NCBI RefSeq assembly: GCF_963675165.1
Contig: NC_087385.1
Span: 2,294,501 to 2,358,500, forward strand
Reading direction: 5' to 3'
From: Halichondria panicea
Taxonomy: Eukaryota; Porifera; Demospongiae; Suberitida; Halichondriidae
Length of the DNA: 64,000 nt
The position numbers and the translations under genes were made by a program. Under the pieces are notes generated by a model. It did not search any database, had not been told where the DNA came from, and saw only the letters and a program-made list of their open reading frames with translations. This document shows, piece after piece, positions 13,036-25,500 of this stretch (its first letter is position 1; each line of letters begins with the position of its first letter).

Positions 13036-13188
13036 TCAAGTAGCCTTCTGCAAGCTCTCTTGGTGTTCTAGAGTCTTATTTCTTTGTCTTTCTAGCTGTT
13101 TTTTTTCTCTTAAACTCGTCTTCAACTGGGAGAAATCAATTTCGTTGCTACGCACTTCTGGTTGATAAAGCAACCGCATGTTGCGCAT
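13036..13188 (-). CDS. Possible 50-aa basic coiled-coil ORF, doubtful
   Basis: The minus strand has an ATG-initiated 50-codon ORF with strongly charged, helix-like composition (for example SLREKKQLERQRNKTLEHQE). A one-base frame change just before the stop would continue into LEDFVENRQEKRQEKR. This could be a small gene, an exon of an unseen gene or a relic. No homolog is recognised. Confidence 0.2.
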   Translation of the reverse strand: MRNMRLLYQPEVRSNEIDFSQLKTSLREKKQLERQRNKTLEHQESLQKAT

Positions 13189-13230
13189 GCGCAGATTCAA
13201 CCTGCATTTTGGTTGCCAAGCAATAAATGC

Positions 13231-13350
13231 ATTATCCCATGGATACTGATGATTATCACTCGTCCGTGCCTAGTAACTGTCACTCGTGCCTTGCAGGCAC
13301 TCGTGCAGTTACTGGCACAGACTCGTGATAATCTTCAGTATCCATAGGAT
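13231..13350. repeat. Short foldback repeat
   Basis: TTATCCCATGGATACTGA near 13233 is matched in reverse complement by CAGTATCCATAGGATAAT ending near 13351. Inside, CTCGTGC-type units and CAGTTACTGGCACAG / CTAGTAACTGTCACTCG also pair. The whole unit can fold into one hairpin. Confidence 0.65.
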
Positions 13351-13654
13351 AATATCATATTATGTACCATGAGCCCCATATTACCAGCCCCACCCCCTTT
13401 TTGTGGTGGCTCTCTATCTGCATGCATACATGCAGGACAGGTGAGAATATAATACAGACTGTCAGTGGTTCCAAACAGGTTGAAGTTCACTGTTGTACAG
13501 CAGTTTTAAGCACCTAAATTTAGCCATGATTTTAGCTTATATATAGCTGCATGCAACCATGTAATTTGTAAACTGTAGGAGCCCATAAATATGGGCTCCT
13601 TACTGTAGTTACTTGAATGTGGTGCATGAAACTATAGCTGTGATACAAATTTGA

Positions 13655-13960
13655 AGCCAGAGGAGGTACGACACGCGTGCCTTGATAAAAGCTGTACACA
13701 TGCATACTGTGTGTCAAGAGTAGATAAGAGCAGAGGAGGTCCGACAACCGTGCGCCTGGAATTAATATTTGCTGAATCAGCATTTAATAAAACTTGCCTT
13801 TACGGGAGAGTTAGAGCTCCTATTACTAAAACTAGACCTAACAATACAAGACAGAGGGCTAAGTCTAAGAAGAGTGCAACACCTACCTCTAAAGGCAAGT
13901 TTTATGAAAATGCTGATTCAGCAAACATTAATTTAGGCGCACGGTTGTCTGAGATAACAC
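13655..13960. mobile_element. MITE with AGAGGAGGTCCGACAACCG-type ends
   Basis: Left arm: GAGGAGGTCCGACAACCGTG, GCCTGGAATTAATATTTGCT, then AAAACTTGCCTTTA. The right arm is the reverse complement (TAAAGGCAAGTTTTATGAAA ... GGCGCACGGTTGTCTGAG) ending near 13955. A second GAGGAGGTACGACACGCG at about 13661 lies just left. The same end motif (GAGGAGGTCCGA) recurs near 46.64 kb and, as GAAGTCGGACATCAC, in the element at 39.9-40.3 kb. Confidence 0.7.
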
Positions 13961-13978
13961 AGCTGTAGTAAATACTAA

Positions 13979-14560
13979 TTATGCCTCGGTGCGCATGCGC
14001 AAGCGAGGTATACGGTAGTGTGTTTGTGTGTGTGTCTGTGTGTGTGTGTGTGTGTAGACCGCTACAGCTGCTCAAGGATGAATCAAGTGCAAGTAAGAGT
14101 TTCTATAGGCTTCTAGTCATGTTTACTTGGATTTTAATTCGTGGATTTGCAAAATAATGCTTCGTTCTCGAGTTATGCCTAGTTTTGCTTACTTGGAATG
14201 CTATTGCAGCCTTTTCAGAAGAGTCCGTAGCAAAACTTGTTCACCGAGTGTTACTACTTTACTTAGTAGTTAGCTCTGCACTAGAACGCTAGCTATTGGT
14301 AGCTGCAAGAGTGAGCAGAGAGCTGCAAGGCTCTGCTGACTTGCAGCCATTAATTTTAGACTTGAACTTTTGGCATCGATCGTTTTTAACAACAATCATG
14401 GTCGATCATTACCCACTCTATTCGGTTGATTGCATGCAGCAAAATTCATCATGATAATTATAATCAATGTGTGTATAAAAGCTAGTAGTTTTATGTTATG
14501 TAGCTTTGGCACCTCCACCGAGGCATCAGCACCCGCGGTGCTTTTATTACTAATAGTAAA
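13979..14560 (+). repeat. Dispersed repeat, TATGCCTCGGTG family, copy 2
   Basis: Starts TTATGCCTCGGTGCGCATG with GCGAGGTATACGGTA and a TG microsatellite. Ends with CACCGAGGCATCAGCACC and GCGGTGCTTTTA. The head ATGCCTCGGTG and tail CACCGAGGCAT are inverted, so this is probably a short-TIR DNA element. Confidence 0.7.
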
Positions 14561-14758
14561 GGAGCAGGAAATTGCTGTTACTAGCAGTTCAACACTCTTA
14601 CTCTTATCTACTCTTGTGTGTGTAAACACACTACTGAGTGGTTGACTGTATAATGTTCTCCCTCATATTGAAGATGTTTTGCATGATCACACATCATGCA
14701 ATGCCAATTACAAACTGGCAATTATCACAATTATTCCAGCTTCAAATGCATGCCATAT

Positions 14759-15662
14759 TTATTTGGAACATACTACACAGTTAAGTTCTTTAGCTGGTTC
14801 GTAGGGTGGACAGGGCAGTCCACTGCAGGATGCTTCAGCATGCTGAAACCTAAAACCAATGGTACCGCCACCAGCACTCCCGGCAATCGATTCTTGGTCT
14901 TCGTCAACGCATTCGAACCTAGTTCGACTCCATTGATAATAACTAGTCATAATGTAGCCATAGTACTCTCTTGTCCATGATTTAGGGCATGTAGCTTTAG
15001 CTGGAATCATGATGATCTTGGCTCGGTTAGAGACCTCACATACAGCACAAGGAATGTTGTGATGGTTAACTCCTTGAATAGGTTCATTATATTCTCCTCC
15101 ATAGACATACGCATGATTTCTCACTCCTCCTGCGTGTGGAAGAATATATTCTGGGTCTGTCGGCATACATAGGTAATTGCCACCGCCTCCTTTGTGTGAG
15201 TAATGCGTCCCCCCGGCAATTCCGGAGTAGAGAAGCTCTGTTCCAGGAATGTCTGGACAGGAGCTCTTTCCCCATCGTGTGTACACCACCCCTCCACTGG
15301 CTGGTCCGGAAGGCCCTTGTGATCCAATTTTACCCTCTGGTCCAGAGCCTCCCCTTAAACCTGGTGACCCGTCTCTGCCTGGCGCCCCAGGTAGACCATC
15401 TCGACCGTCTCTGCCTCTCAGAATCTCGATATAGGTTGTCCGATTGTTTTCTGTTATTGTGATGCCTCTCTCTTCTCTTTGCAGAATATTTCCTGTATGT
15501 TGTACATTTATATAGTAGGGATGCAATTACACATAATTTTGATATCTACGTACGTGACTACAATGTCATGTAGAGTCTAATTTATGAGTAGATCTTACCA
15601 TTTGCTGCTGTTGAAATGCAGAAGGTGATGAACACAACTCCAGACAAGTTCTTCAAATACAT
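14759..15662 (-). CDS. Short-chain collagen C4-like secreted protein
   Basis: Secreted matrix protein of the sponge short-chain (spongin-type) collagen group. Exon 1 (15662-15599) encodes a signal peptide, MYLKNLSGVVFITFCISTAA, and ends in phase 1 at a GTAAG donor. Exon 2 (15492-14759) joins in frame, giving 265 aa. After a short linker, residues about 47-85 form 13 uninterrupted Gly-X-Y triplets (GRDGRDGLPGAPGRD...). A globular C-terminal domain of about 170 residues follows, with the motifs known from Ephydatia short-chain collagen C4: YTRWGKSSCP, GTELLYSGIAGGTHYSHKGG, NYLCMP, CAVCEVSNR, IPAKATCP, GLPCPPYEPAKELNCVVC. Cysteines are paired in number as expected for an extracellular domain. 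The triple-helix tract is very short. The gene supports a poriferan source. Confidence 0.92.
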
Positions 15663-16026
15663 CGCCACAGATATTTACTGTTAAAATTAAGAACCAACTC
15701 CTATTTTTATAGCCCTCAGAATGTGGTTTTATTACACTGATAATGCAGGTGTGCTGAATGCTGAGATTGAATGTTATCAAGGGAGAACATCGAGGGTACA
15801 TGACCACTGGAATCACTTTATCTAAAGAACTCTGCCTAATTGATAGTAGTTTCAGCTCAAACCCACAAAGTTCAATGTCCTAATTCCCATTGCATACTTC
15901 GCCACATGTTACCCTTGTGAGTAGGCTAGGAACTGGACTTACGTGTGTACATGTATACGTTTCACAGTCTAAATCAATATGAAAACTATGAAACACGATA
16001 GTGGACAAACAAATCAAAGCAGGGTA
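15663..16026. other. Intergenic, nothing recognised
   Basis: This is the space between the 5' end of the collagen gene and the 3' end of RPP40, both on the minus strand. It should hold the collagen promoter, but no specific element can be identified. Confidence 0.5.
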
Positions 16027-19000
16027 CTAAATAATATCGTGTGAGCCTAACATATTCAAATACCAAAAATGACCAGTTCTGAACATGACTACAGTGTAAT
16101 GATTGTCACCAGATTGGCAGTAGCCATGCTCATTAGTTCTCCATGATACAGGGGCATCCTCGAACCCCCACACAGTCACAGCAACCCAGGGTGGTCCAGA
16201 GCCATCCACAGTTGACACATAGTCCCTGAGGTGGAATAAAACCAGCTCCTTTAGCTCACTATGTTAATCCTAATTGTAATCATACACAAAATGCACTGAA
16301 CAGACTCACTAATTAACTTAAGAGGACATATGCAGTGTATGATTGTAGCGAAGAACTGTACACAGTTCTACATACAGTTATAAATATTATACATAAGCAC
16401 CTTAATTTTTCCAATAGATGCACAATAGAAGCAGGAGACATCATTCCAGTCCACCTTGTCCTGATTCCATGCTGACACTCTGAATGTGGCTCGGGTGGTA
16501 AAAACCTAGACACATAACTGTCAACAGCTGATCCTTCGTAGAACGTAGTCAGTCCACCGTTAGCAACAACCCCTAGCCAAGTGTGGAACTCCTGTACAGT
16601 GCAGCTTAATACTTCACCATCCTCAACCAGACCGTGTGGGTGATCGCCTCGTATGGTTGGCATGGGGAAACTTGCAAGGGTTTCTTTATCCAGCTGGCAG
16701 ATTTGTTTGATGGCTTTGAAGTCCTCCAAGAACTTTGGTTCATCATCCACATCTAAAGTGCATGTGTATGGGACATTGTAAATATGATTTTAGTGCACTA
16801 TAAACACTATTAAGCACATGTAGGTACTCATGAAAAGCAAAAAGGGATAAATGGACTTTTTCAAACCTACCTAGCTTGAGAATCAAAGACATGTTCCTGT
16901 ACTATAAGTTATAAATTAGTTAAACACACCATTTCCATTCCAGCAGATGACAAAATCGACCTCCAAGTCTAGTCTCTCCGTGAGACACCACTTCACTCTC
17001 TCGTAGTTGGGCTTCCCAGGCTTGAAGTGAGGGGCTGTTAAGTCCAGCTCAACCACTGCAAAGGGTAACATGAGTATAGTCAAGCAGTTCTAATAAATGC
17101 TGGATTAGACCTATACCAGTATGTTAAATGCTAGACGAAATATGGCTTTACAGTCTTAGTAGATTCCAGGCGGCAAAAACGCTAATACAAACAGCCTGGA
17201 ATCGAGGCTAGTCAATCAGCTACTTTGTGCATAGATAAAGAAGAGAGGGATTGGCAACAAAAGCGACCTCAAATAACCATCCGTGTTGCCCCGGCTTTAC
17301 TCGAGGCTGTCTACTTTTACATGGGAAGAAAATCCAGGCTGGGATTGGCCGGGGAACGGTTGAGGAGACAAATGATTGTCTTACTGTCAGTATAACAATC
17401 CTGCTGCTGAACTTAGACTTCATTTCCATGCTTGAGGCTATAAGTGACCCAAGACACTACTTAGTTAGACAATCTTAGCTATATTATAGGTGCTATTGGT
17501 ACATAGCCATCAAAAAACGGTGAAAAGAGGTGAAAAAAGCGCTATGTACCGCTAGCTCTTTCTCAACAATCTAGAAAAAATTTTGGGAATTTCCACATAA
17601 TACCCATCATCAAGAAGCATGGAAATCAAGGTTTGGGGATTCTTAGAAAGCTCCGTGTAAGGCCTCAAACATAAAAAAGTGTTTCGCGGCGTTACGGCGA
17701 GGGACAACACGCATCGTTTCAGGATTAAGCCACACCCCCTGCACAAAAGTCTACGTTTTTCCGTTGCCAATCCCTCTCTTCTTTATCTATGCTTTGTGCT
17801 AGTTAAAGGAGCTAGGTGATGTAAGAGAATTATTATACTAAATCGCTGATTCTTGGTATATCTCGATGGTCGCCCTTGCAGCCCAAGTTGCTCATACGTG
17901 TCCTTGTCTAAAGAGAGGATCAGTTTCCCTGTACAGAAACAACAGACAAAGAATGTTATTGACAAAGGCACAATTCATAATTGCTATAGCCTAAGGTTAA
18001 ATATTGATACTAAGCGGTCATGTGCCATTTGTCATGTAGCATTTTTGGTTTGTGAGAATATTCGTACCTGTTGGTAGTAGACAGTAAACATTGTCAATGT
18101 CAATTCTTGTTCCGACCGAGAGGGCAGATATACTGCCTAGTGCTATGTACTTGCTAATGATGTCAGGCTGTATTATGTGACTCAGGGAAAGGTGTGCTGT
18201 GTAGTACGACTGGGGCGTAGAAAACAGTAGCTCGATGTAGTCAGGTACAGTAGCACTGTGTGGCAATAGCACCTCCAACTGAGTAAAGGGAGTAACAAAG
18301 AATTGCTAGCTGTTGTTACTGTACATGTACATGTAGTTAGATAGAAACACCTTGAATCAAGGCGTGGTGGTTAATATAATCGACGAGTATAATAACAGTT
18401 CTAACTCCTTCTGGGTCAGTCAATCTGAAGGAAGCCACATATACAAGATATTGTCTAGAAGCCAGACTCGATCATCCCATTGTAAGAGGTTACTTAGTTA
18501 GCCTAGTTCCCAGGCCAATTTTTCTTTGACCTAGCGTTCAATAGAGAGAAAAGTCGAGCCAGGAACAAGGCTAAAGTTGCTAGAACCACAAGAAAATACC
18601 TCAGCTATTGTTATTCCTATTGTGAGATTGTTCTCAGGTAGGGGTTTTCCACTACACGAGGTCATTAGAACTACATGTTGGGATTTTCCCATTTCAGGAG
18701 TACCTTAGCAGCAAGGGGTTTTCCCATACAAGATGTCAAGACAGATATTCAGCTATAGTATAGTACTGTAAGAAGGTATAAGGCCAACCTTGTACAATAC
18801 ATGTACTAGGAAAAATGATCTGACAACGTTAAAATACACTCTACCCGAGTAGACTCGCAAACCGCCACTGTTGCACAGCAAACAGTAGACTGGTCAAACT
18901 CCATGTAGAGACTTGTGTTGCACAGTCAGCATTATCAGATAAGATTTTAAGTGGCTGCGGTTTTCCGTCAGTATACTGCATGTGATACCAGAGTTTTCCA

Positions 19001-19345
19001 GTGCTTGCTACGTCACTATCAATGACTTGTGGTAACCGCATGCGGTCTAGCCACTTGAGTTGCCACAAATATCGTGGCAAACGTTGCACAAGTCTCTACA
19101 CGGAGTTTGACCAGTCTACTGTTCGCCGTGCAACAGTGACGGCTTGCGAGTCTACTACCTGAGTGCTTGTCCACATTTAATAGCCTCAAGCAAATAGTGC
19201 AATAATTCTTACAGTAAAATCAGCTTACTGCATGGTTGAATGGATGATCTGCTATTCTCTTGGCAAGGGTATTCCATCTGTGAGAGCAATCTCCCTGGAT
19301 CAGCCAAAGTTGACTGCTGGGACCACTAGGTACCTTTATAGCCAT
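16027..19345 (-). CDS. RPP40: Ribonuclease P/MRP subunit p40
   Basis: Protein subunit of nuclear RNase P (tRNA 5' maturation) and RNase MRP (rRNA processing). Six exons with clean borders and consistent phase: 19345-19229, 18278-18068, 17928-17839, 17055-16930, 16752-16401 and 16225-16027. The product is 364 aa, almost the same as the human 363. Diagnostic stretches are YLLFSTPQSYY-type N-half residues (LLFSTPQSYYTAHLSL), DIDNVYCLLPTGGKLILSLD, DKDTYEQLGLQGRPS, EFHTWLGVVANGG, then the C-terminal signature PPWVAVTVWGFEDAPVSW, NEHGYCQSGDNHY. Introns 1 and 3 each contain a large MITE. The start codon lies 173 bases from the proposed TOPBP1 start, in head-to-head orientation. Confidence 0.96.
17218..17803. 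mobile_element. MITE in RPP40 intron 3, about 590 bp
   Basis: The left arm GCATAGATAAAGAAGAGAGG then GATTGGCAAC (about 17229-17260) is perfectly matched by the reverse complement at 17763-17793 (GTTGCCAATCCCTCTCTTCT...). The outer ends are CTACTTTGTGC / GCTTTGTGCTAG. No transposase ORF. Confidence 0.85.
18843..19161. mobile_element. MITE in RPP40 intron 1, about 320 bp
   Basis: Terminal inverted repeats of about 85 bp. The left end has AGTAGACTCGCAAACCGCCA and AACAGTAGACTGGTCAAACT. The right end carries the matching reverse complement with TTTGACCAGTCTACTGTTCG and GGCTTGCGAGTCTACTACC. The arms are about 90% identical. An 82-codon minus-strand ORF inside (18841-19089) is just one arm plus the loop, not an exon. 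Confidence 0.88.
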
Positions 19346-19518
19346 GTGAGTTGGTAAAGATCCACATAATAAAATGCATGTGATAGACTAGTAATTATCT
19401 ACACCCACGTGGCAGAGGTCAACTGAAAATTAAACTGAACTGAGCAACAGGAGATCGAGAAAAGAGACAAGCACATCTATTAAAGTACCAGAAATTAAAG
19501 CTTTAAGAGGTCTCAGCT
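19346..19518. promoter_or_regulatory. Candidate bidirectional promoter (RPP40 / TOPBP1)
   Basis: This gap of 173 bases lies between the RPP40 start (minus) and the proposed TOPBP1 start (plus). The call rests on the divergent geometry only. Confidence 0.4.
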
Positions 19519-22500
19519 ATGCTCAGTAAGTGTCATCTAGTGCATGTTCAGAGGAATTCCTATCCAATCCAAAACTTCTGAGCTAGCTAGCTAGCTACAG
19601 CTGACAAAAAAGCACTCAAACATTTATTAGACTGTCAGTAAATCTAGTGCCTATTGATAATACTTCCCTGGCCTGGTAGGTATCATACATACTCTGAGAA
19701 AGTATATTGGTGCTAAAATATGTCCTAGCTGGTGTATGATAAGAGACACGAGTATCCATGGTGATAGTGTAGCTTAATTAAACCATATCTGAGCTATTAT
19801 ATTCTAGGAATGAGCACACTCCAAATCTAAAGCAAGCATAGTTGTTATTGCAATGTCTTACTCACATCTGTTGTTCACTTGCAGGCTGCCTCAGATTCTG
19901 CAGGTCAGGAGAAAGTGATGCTCTCTTTCAGCAGGCGGTTAAGGTTTGTGCGTTAGTGCATCGCTTGTTTTAGATACTTGAATAAGGGTATCTGTTGGAT
20001 GAGCTAACACCAACATAAATTGTCAGGAACTTCTTTACAGTTCATAATAATACTGATTGCAAAGCGTCATGTAAGAACAGCTTTGTAAATAAGAAACAGC
20101 AATTGGTCAATCTATCCTGAGTCATGAATACTGTCAGTCAACGATCTAATAATCTAATCATGTCCCCAGGCTGTGAGTGGTGTGCCTGATGTGGAGGTGG
20201 TGTGGGTGGGAGAAGAAGTGGAACCAGACAAGAACCTTATCTACGTCTTGGCATCGTTCGACACACCTCGCTACAACTCTCTGCTCAACAAGTGCAGGTG
20301 AGCCATTGCTCATTTCTGTCTCTAGGCAACAGTAGGCAATATTAGAGAGTCTCTTGTTAATCCGTACATGTATAGTTGGTTACATCGTAATTTGACCGTT
20401 AGTATGTCGAATCATTTGTTTGACCCACCTTATGATTGGAAACTAGTTGAACCGTTGCCATGGAAGGATACAGTACACCATAAAAAGATTCTCACTATTC
20501 CCCCCACAGGATAATCGGGCCTGCTGTCGTACTGGCTCACTTGGAACATGGATGGGTGAGTAGCAGTGGATAGTAACTCTATAGTAACTTCTTGTTTCTA
20601 TAACTACCAAACTCCTACACAGTCTCCTTCAATGAATGTATACACTATAAAACTTAAAACAGGATGTGTACTGTACGTAGGTTACAGTAGTACTTATAAT
20701 AATAGAAGCAGTCTTTTCGCCCTGCTTTGGACATTGTTTCTCAAATAGTGTATAGAAGACAGTAAATTGTGCTTTTATTTCTACCCACCCCATATTTAAT
20801 AAATAACGCGTTCTCTATTACGGTATGTTAACCCCCCTCCCCTCCTCAGCCATTCCCGGCTAGTTCCCAACCAGTGTTCTCTCTGGCCATGCATGGAGTG
20901 GTGGCTTGCTTCACTCAGGCAGGGAACAAAGAGAACAGAGTGAGTCATTGTCGTCATGCAGCTACACAGTAACTATGCAACTGCCCTTTTATAGTGGTGG
21001 ATGTTAGTACCCTGATTGATCATTTCTTCTTTTAATAAGCTCAGTGTGCTTCAATGTAGGATGTAGATGTAGCACTTTGCCTGGCTAAGAGCTGCTATAA
21101 GCACACGCATGCACTTATAGTGCGTAATGGTGTTGAGTAGTGCAGAGCCTTAACCCACTGTAATGTACAATCATGTAAGTCCCAAATTTGGCCATTCTCT
21201 TGCAGCTAGTGAGCAGAACTCTATGCATGATTATAATTATGTGCTTTAAGTTTTATTGTCTGATATGGTAGTTTAGCTATAAAATTATTCGGAGCCGCAC
21301 AGGAATATGGTAAAGCTGACTGTGTGTTGTTGTCTGTCTATTCCAACTTAAACTGCTCAACGGTTGTAATGCGACGAATATTTACGGCTTCTATAGGCTT
21401 CTAGCCACGTTTCTAGAGTTATGGCTAGTTGCAGTCTCTTCAGAATCTTTTATAGCATCATCTGTTAGCATAAAGTTTCTATTTAACTTATGAGTTAGCC
21501 TTGCACTAAAGCGCTAGCTATGTATTAATCACAAAAAGCAGCAGCCATTGTGAACTTTGACCTCTCTGCAAGTCCTTGACAGGAAATGCACAGTGTTTCA
21601 CACTTTTGCTCCTCCTCCATAACACCCTAATACTTTTCACCAAAACAAAATATGCCTCAAGGGGTTAAATACTCGTTAAACCAGTCTTGTATATGAACCT
21701 GGTCGCTTCTATGTACAACTGTTAAGCTGCATTCTTTACGGCATCAGTTTCTCACTGTCTCATTTCAAATATCGTGTGGTACAGTATACATGAAATTATA
21801 AATGTACATGTACATGTGGACTTGTTGGGGCAATACTTATGCTAGCCGTCTAGTCGTACAAACAACCAAACACTCAATTTAGACCAGTAAAGTTGTACAA
21901 GGCTGGTTTGCTGGGACACCGTACAATGCTGAGTAGACAAGATACTGTAGCATCGCTTGGTATTAAGAAGTGTTGAGTACTATTCGCATCTGGATAAGTT
22001 ACTTCACACACACACCGAACCCTTTGATGTGAATCGTCTGGTCGTAGATAGGCTGACTCTAGAAAGATTCCGAACCGGTTAGAACTGTACTCACAGCGCG
22101 TACTCAGCGTGTAGTGGCCCTGCATGAGTACATCCAGTTAAATAATAACTGTATTGATGTACATGTATTGTTATGTATACTCTAAGATGAATAGGAAGTT
22201 GGAACGTGCAAGTGCACAGTTGGTAAATAATATAGTATTATTTTGTGCATTTGTGCATTTCACCCATTGTTCCTCTAGTACTGGTAGCTTATTTGTGCCA
22301 TACTGCATGGTTGACCGAACTAGTTTAACTTCCTATAGGTGAACTGCACGTACCCTAAGTTAGTAATACAATGCTGAGTTTATAAAGTAACTCATCATGC
22401 CTGTAGCTGGTTCACTTACAGGAGAGTCCATCGGTAATTCCTCTGTCGAGCACTGTCTCCAATAATGGTTACTGGCTGGACCCAGGTCACACGTTCTTCT

Positions 22501-25500
22501 CTCCGAGAAGCAGCCATGATAGAGATCAATTGGGGAGCTGATTAGACTTTTCAGTATGTTTAGATCGTTTTGAAGGGTGGTGCAGTTTGACTCTTGTATC
22601 TGCTGTAACTCATCTCGCACGGCTGCTAGCTCTAAGTTTAGTGACACGACTGTTGCAAGTGATATTAGCAGAGCCAGGATACACAATATAGCTATGCTTA
22701 ACAGTTTGTAGTCTATTGATTTCATGGAGTGTAGTCTGCTGTATGTTTCTGTGGGCCCCCAATTGAGGTGATTGTAGGATGACTCATCAGACCCACTTGG
22801 TAGTGGCCATCTGAAGAATCTCCTGTGTTCGTCATAGGCCGGATTCGATACCACGTTTTGAAATGATCCAGGATTTCTATGTGTAGGCGAATCTTCAGTT
22901 TCGAGCGGTTCATCTGTTGTAGATAATATATCAATGGGCGTGTCTTCATAAGAGTGACTTGACTGATAAGCACGGTTGTTTATCAAGCTTGACTCTAGTC
23001 TTGAGCTTTCAGTACTACTGCTTTTCATCGCTATAAAATCTGATGTTGGCTCCATCTTTAGGGAGCAGTAGACCAATTCTAGCTGCTGTGTTATGTTATG
23101 GCCTGTAATCTGACATGTGATAGTATGTGTCGCTCATAGAATGCCAGATTGTATGCATTGTGTCATTTTTAACAACAATGTGTTCTAATTTGCTAGATGA
23201 TTGGCTGTATATTTATGTGCGTAGTATGCTCCGTGCATGCAGGTCTAGCCTAACATTCAACTGTTGTTACGCGTATAGCAGCGAGGAAATAAATTTGACA
23301 AAATAGTTGGCGAGTCTATGTAGGGATCACCGAATAAATATTCTCTAATGTTCAATGAAGTGTGCATGCCTTAATCTATCTTAGGTAATCAGTAACCCAT
23401 GCACAGCAAGATTGCCAAATAAAACAATTATTCTAATCACCATGCAAGTATAGCTCACCAAATTAAAACTACCTGTTATACGGTATACATGTAGTAAACC
23501 TGTACATTCATGTATCAATGACATGCATCTTATACTATTATTTTGGTTACTCAGTTCCGATTTTAGTCTTGCTACATGTACATTGTATATACTATGGTGT
23601 TGATGCGTCCCATATTGTGTGTTAGTCAATCCAATTTCATTTTGACTATAATTTTATGTTCATAGTTATGTACGTATAATTATGTGCTGTTGATCATAGT
23701 CTTACAAATTTGTGCTTTAGATACTTGTAAGTCGCAACTAAAAAAATATTCTGTTTGTAAGGGCAGTGAGATTTTCTTGCACTATTGCCAGATCTTGTTA
23801 AACTTGGTTCCTAAGCTGTGATATATAGTCAGTGTTAGCAGTAATGTTGGTCATCAGGGATGATAGATTCTGCTGCAACTCTTGTAGCTGTACAACCTTT
23901 ATGCTCATTGCAACGGTTACTGCTATGCACAACACAAGACCCAAGATAGATAAGATAGATAATAGAGCTAGGCCATAGAATAATTTATTCGTAGATCGTA
24001 CACCACTGTGTTTTTCTCCAATCTCTGTGTACTGTTGACGGTATTTTGCTGCACCTGCCACTGATTGTTGGTAAAGAGGATTTATTCCTCCTCTGTGCTG
24101 ATGATACATGTATGCTGGATTGGCTGTGAGCTGTGTTGATTGACTAACTGAATGGAAAATTCCCATGGAGTCGACGTACTCGTACAGATCACTTGGCACA
24201 GAACTATGCTGTTGCGGTGACCTTCTAATCACGTCTTCATCTAGCTTCAGATAATCTGAGATTTTTGGTTCCATGTTCAGGCTTAGTCGTAGAAATTGAT
24301 TCGATTTGTGATAGTCTTGATACGTCTGTGAAGCTTTATAGTGTTAGGAAGAATACATGTAGTACTCTGTGTAATATGCAACTGCCACTGAAAACAGTGA
24401 ACATGTCCATTTAAGAAAATGCTGTATTCTTTATTGTATTCTTATATCCGTTTTAATGTTTGAGTGTAGTAACAGGATGATCATTGTCTTTAGGTATTTT
24501 CCACTGTGACATACATAGATGATACAAGGTCATCTATACGGAACTATCCAAAATGACCTTACTGCTCAAATCCCCCAAAATACAATGCTTAGTAAATTAT
24601 TGGGGCGAGTAAAGCGAGTCCATATACATATACCTTTTCTTCAACGTTGCATTTTTGTCTGTCTGTATTATGTGTGTATGTCGTGTACCAGCACGATAAT
24701 TTGCTTTTGGGACTCATGATCCTTTACCTAATTTACTCGATCATGCGCAATAAGCTGGCAATTATTATACATCGATCAGCTACAGAGACTCCTGAGGCCA
24801 CAGGCACGCCTGGCTCAAATGGGGACTCATGAGGTCACACAGGAACACCTGCAGCATCTGACTTGCTAGTTGCTACGAGTAGTAGAAGGTTGTTGTTTTC
24901 ATCAACAATAAATATTGATAATACTCGGTCAGTCCTTCAGTAATCAACATAATATAGCTACTGGTGTATGTCAGCAATTGGCAACACAGAGCTTAAACAG
25001 ACACAGACACTCCTGAGAGGCGGCAGGCACATCGAAAATCTCAATGTTTTGGAAATATCTATGGGATTTAGAAGCCCAAGGCACTGATTTAGTATCCCGA
25101 GCGGCTTCTAAATCACATGGACACTGTCAAAACAGTGTCTAGATTGCGCAAACCTTGCCTCAGCTTGACTATAATACAACAAGTTTACTTTGCTTGACAA
25201 CAGGATACTAAATAAGTTGCAGGTATACTAAGTCTCATAGTATACCTCCTCTGAGGCGCTTTTCCCATGTACTTCCATGTAGATCTTATCTAGTGTCTAT
25301 AAGAGCTAATTTGTTACTGAACAGGTTACGTAGAACTAGACAAGTAAAATTTATGGTTTGTAGCACACAAAAAACCAAATTGCACCTAAGATAACCATTC
25401 CTCAAAACATTTTCCAGGGGAAGATTCCCCTCAATTAAACGTTTCCCCCTCCCAGCTAAAAAAATCCTGTATGAAACCCTGTGTAAAACTTACAGTAATG

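Larger units (their letters stand above)
12336..14758. other. Repeat-rich intergenic region
   Basis: No convincing conserved gene. It holds the 3' flank of the preceding gene, a possible small minus-strand ORF (13036-13188), a short foldback (13231-13350), a MITE (about 13660-13960) and a copy of the TATGCCTCGG family (13979-14560), each listed separately. 12,336-13,030 shows nothing else I can support. Confidence 0.6.

Noticed and set aside
15087-15462. Proline/glycine-rich ORFs on both strands of the collagen exon
   Set aside because: Antisense or shifted readings of the Gly-X-Y tract. The C4-type frame with a signal peptide is clearly the real one.
18841-19089. Candidate extra exon of RPP40
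   Set aside because: The ORF is the arm and loop of a MITE with a matching inverted arm. RPP40 exons 1 and 2 already join in phase without it.
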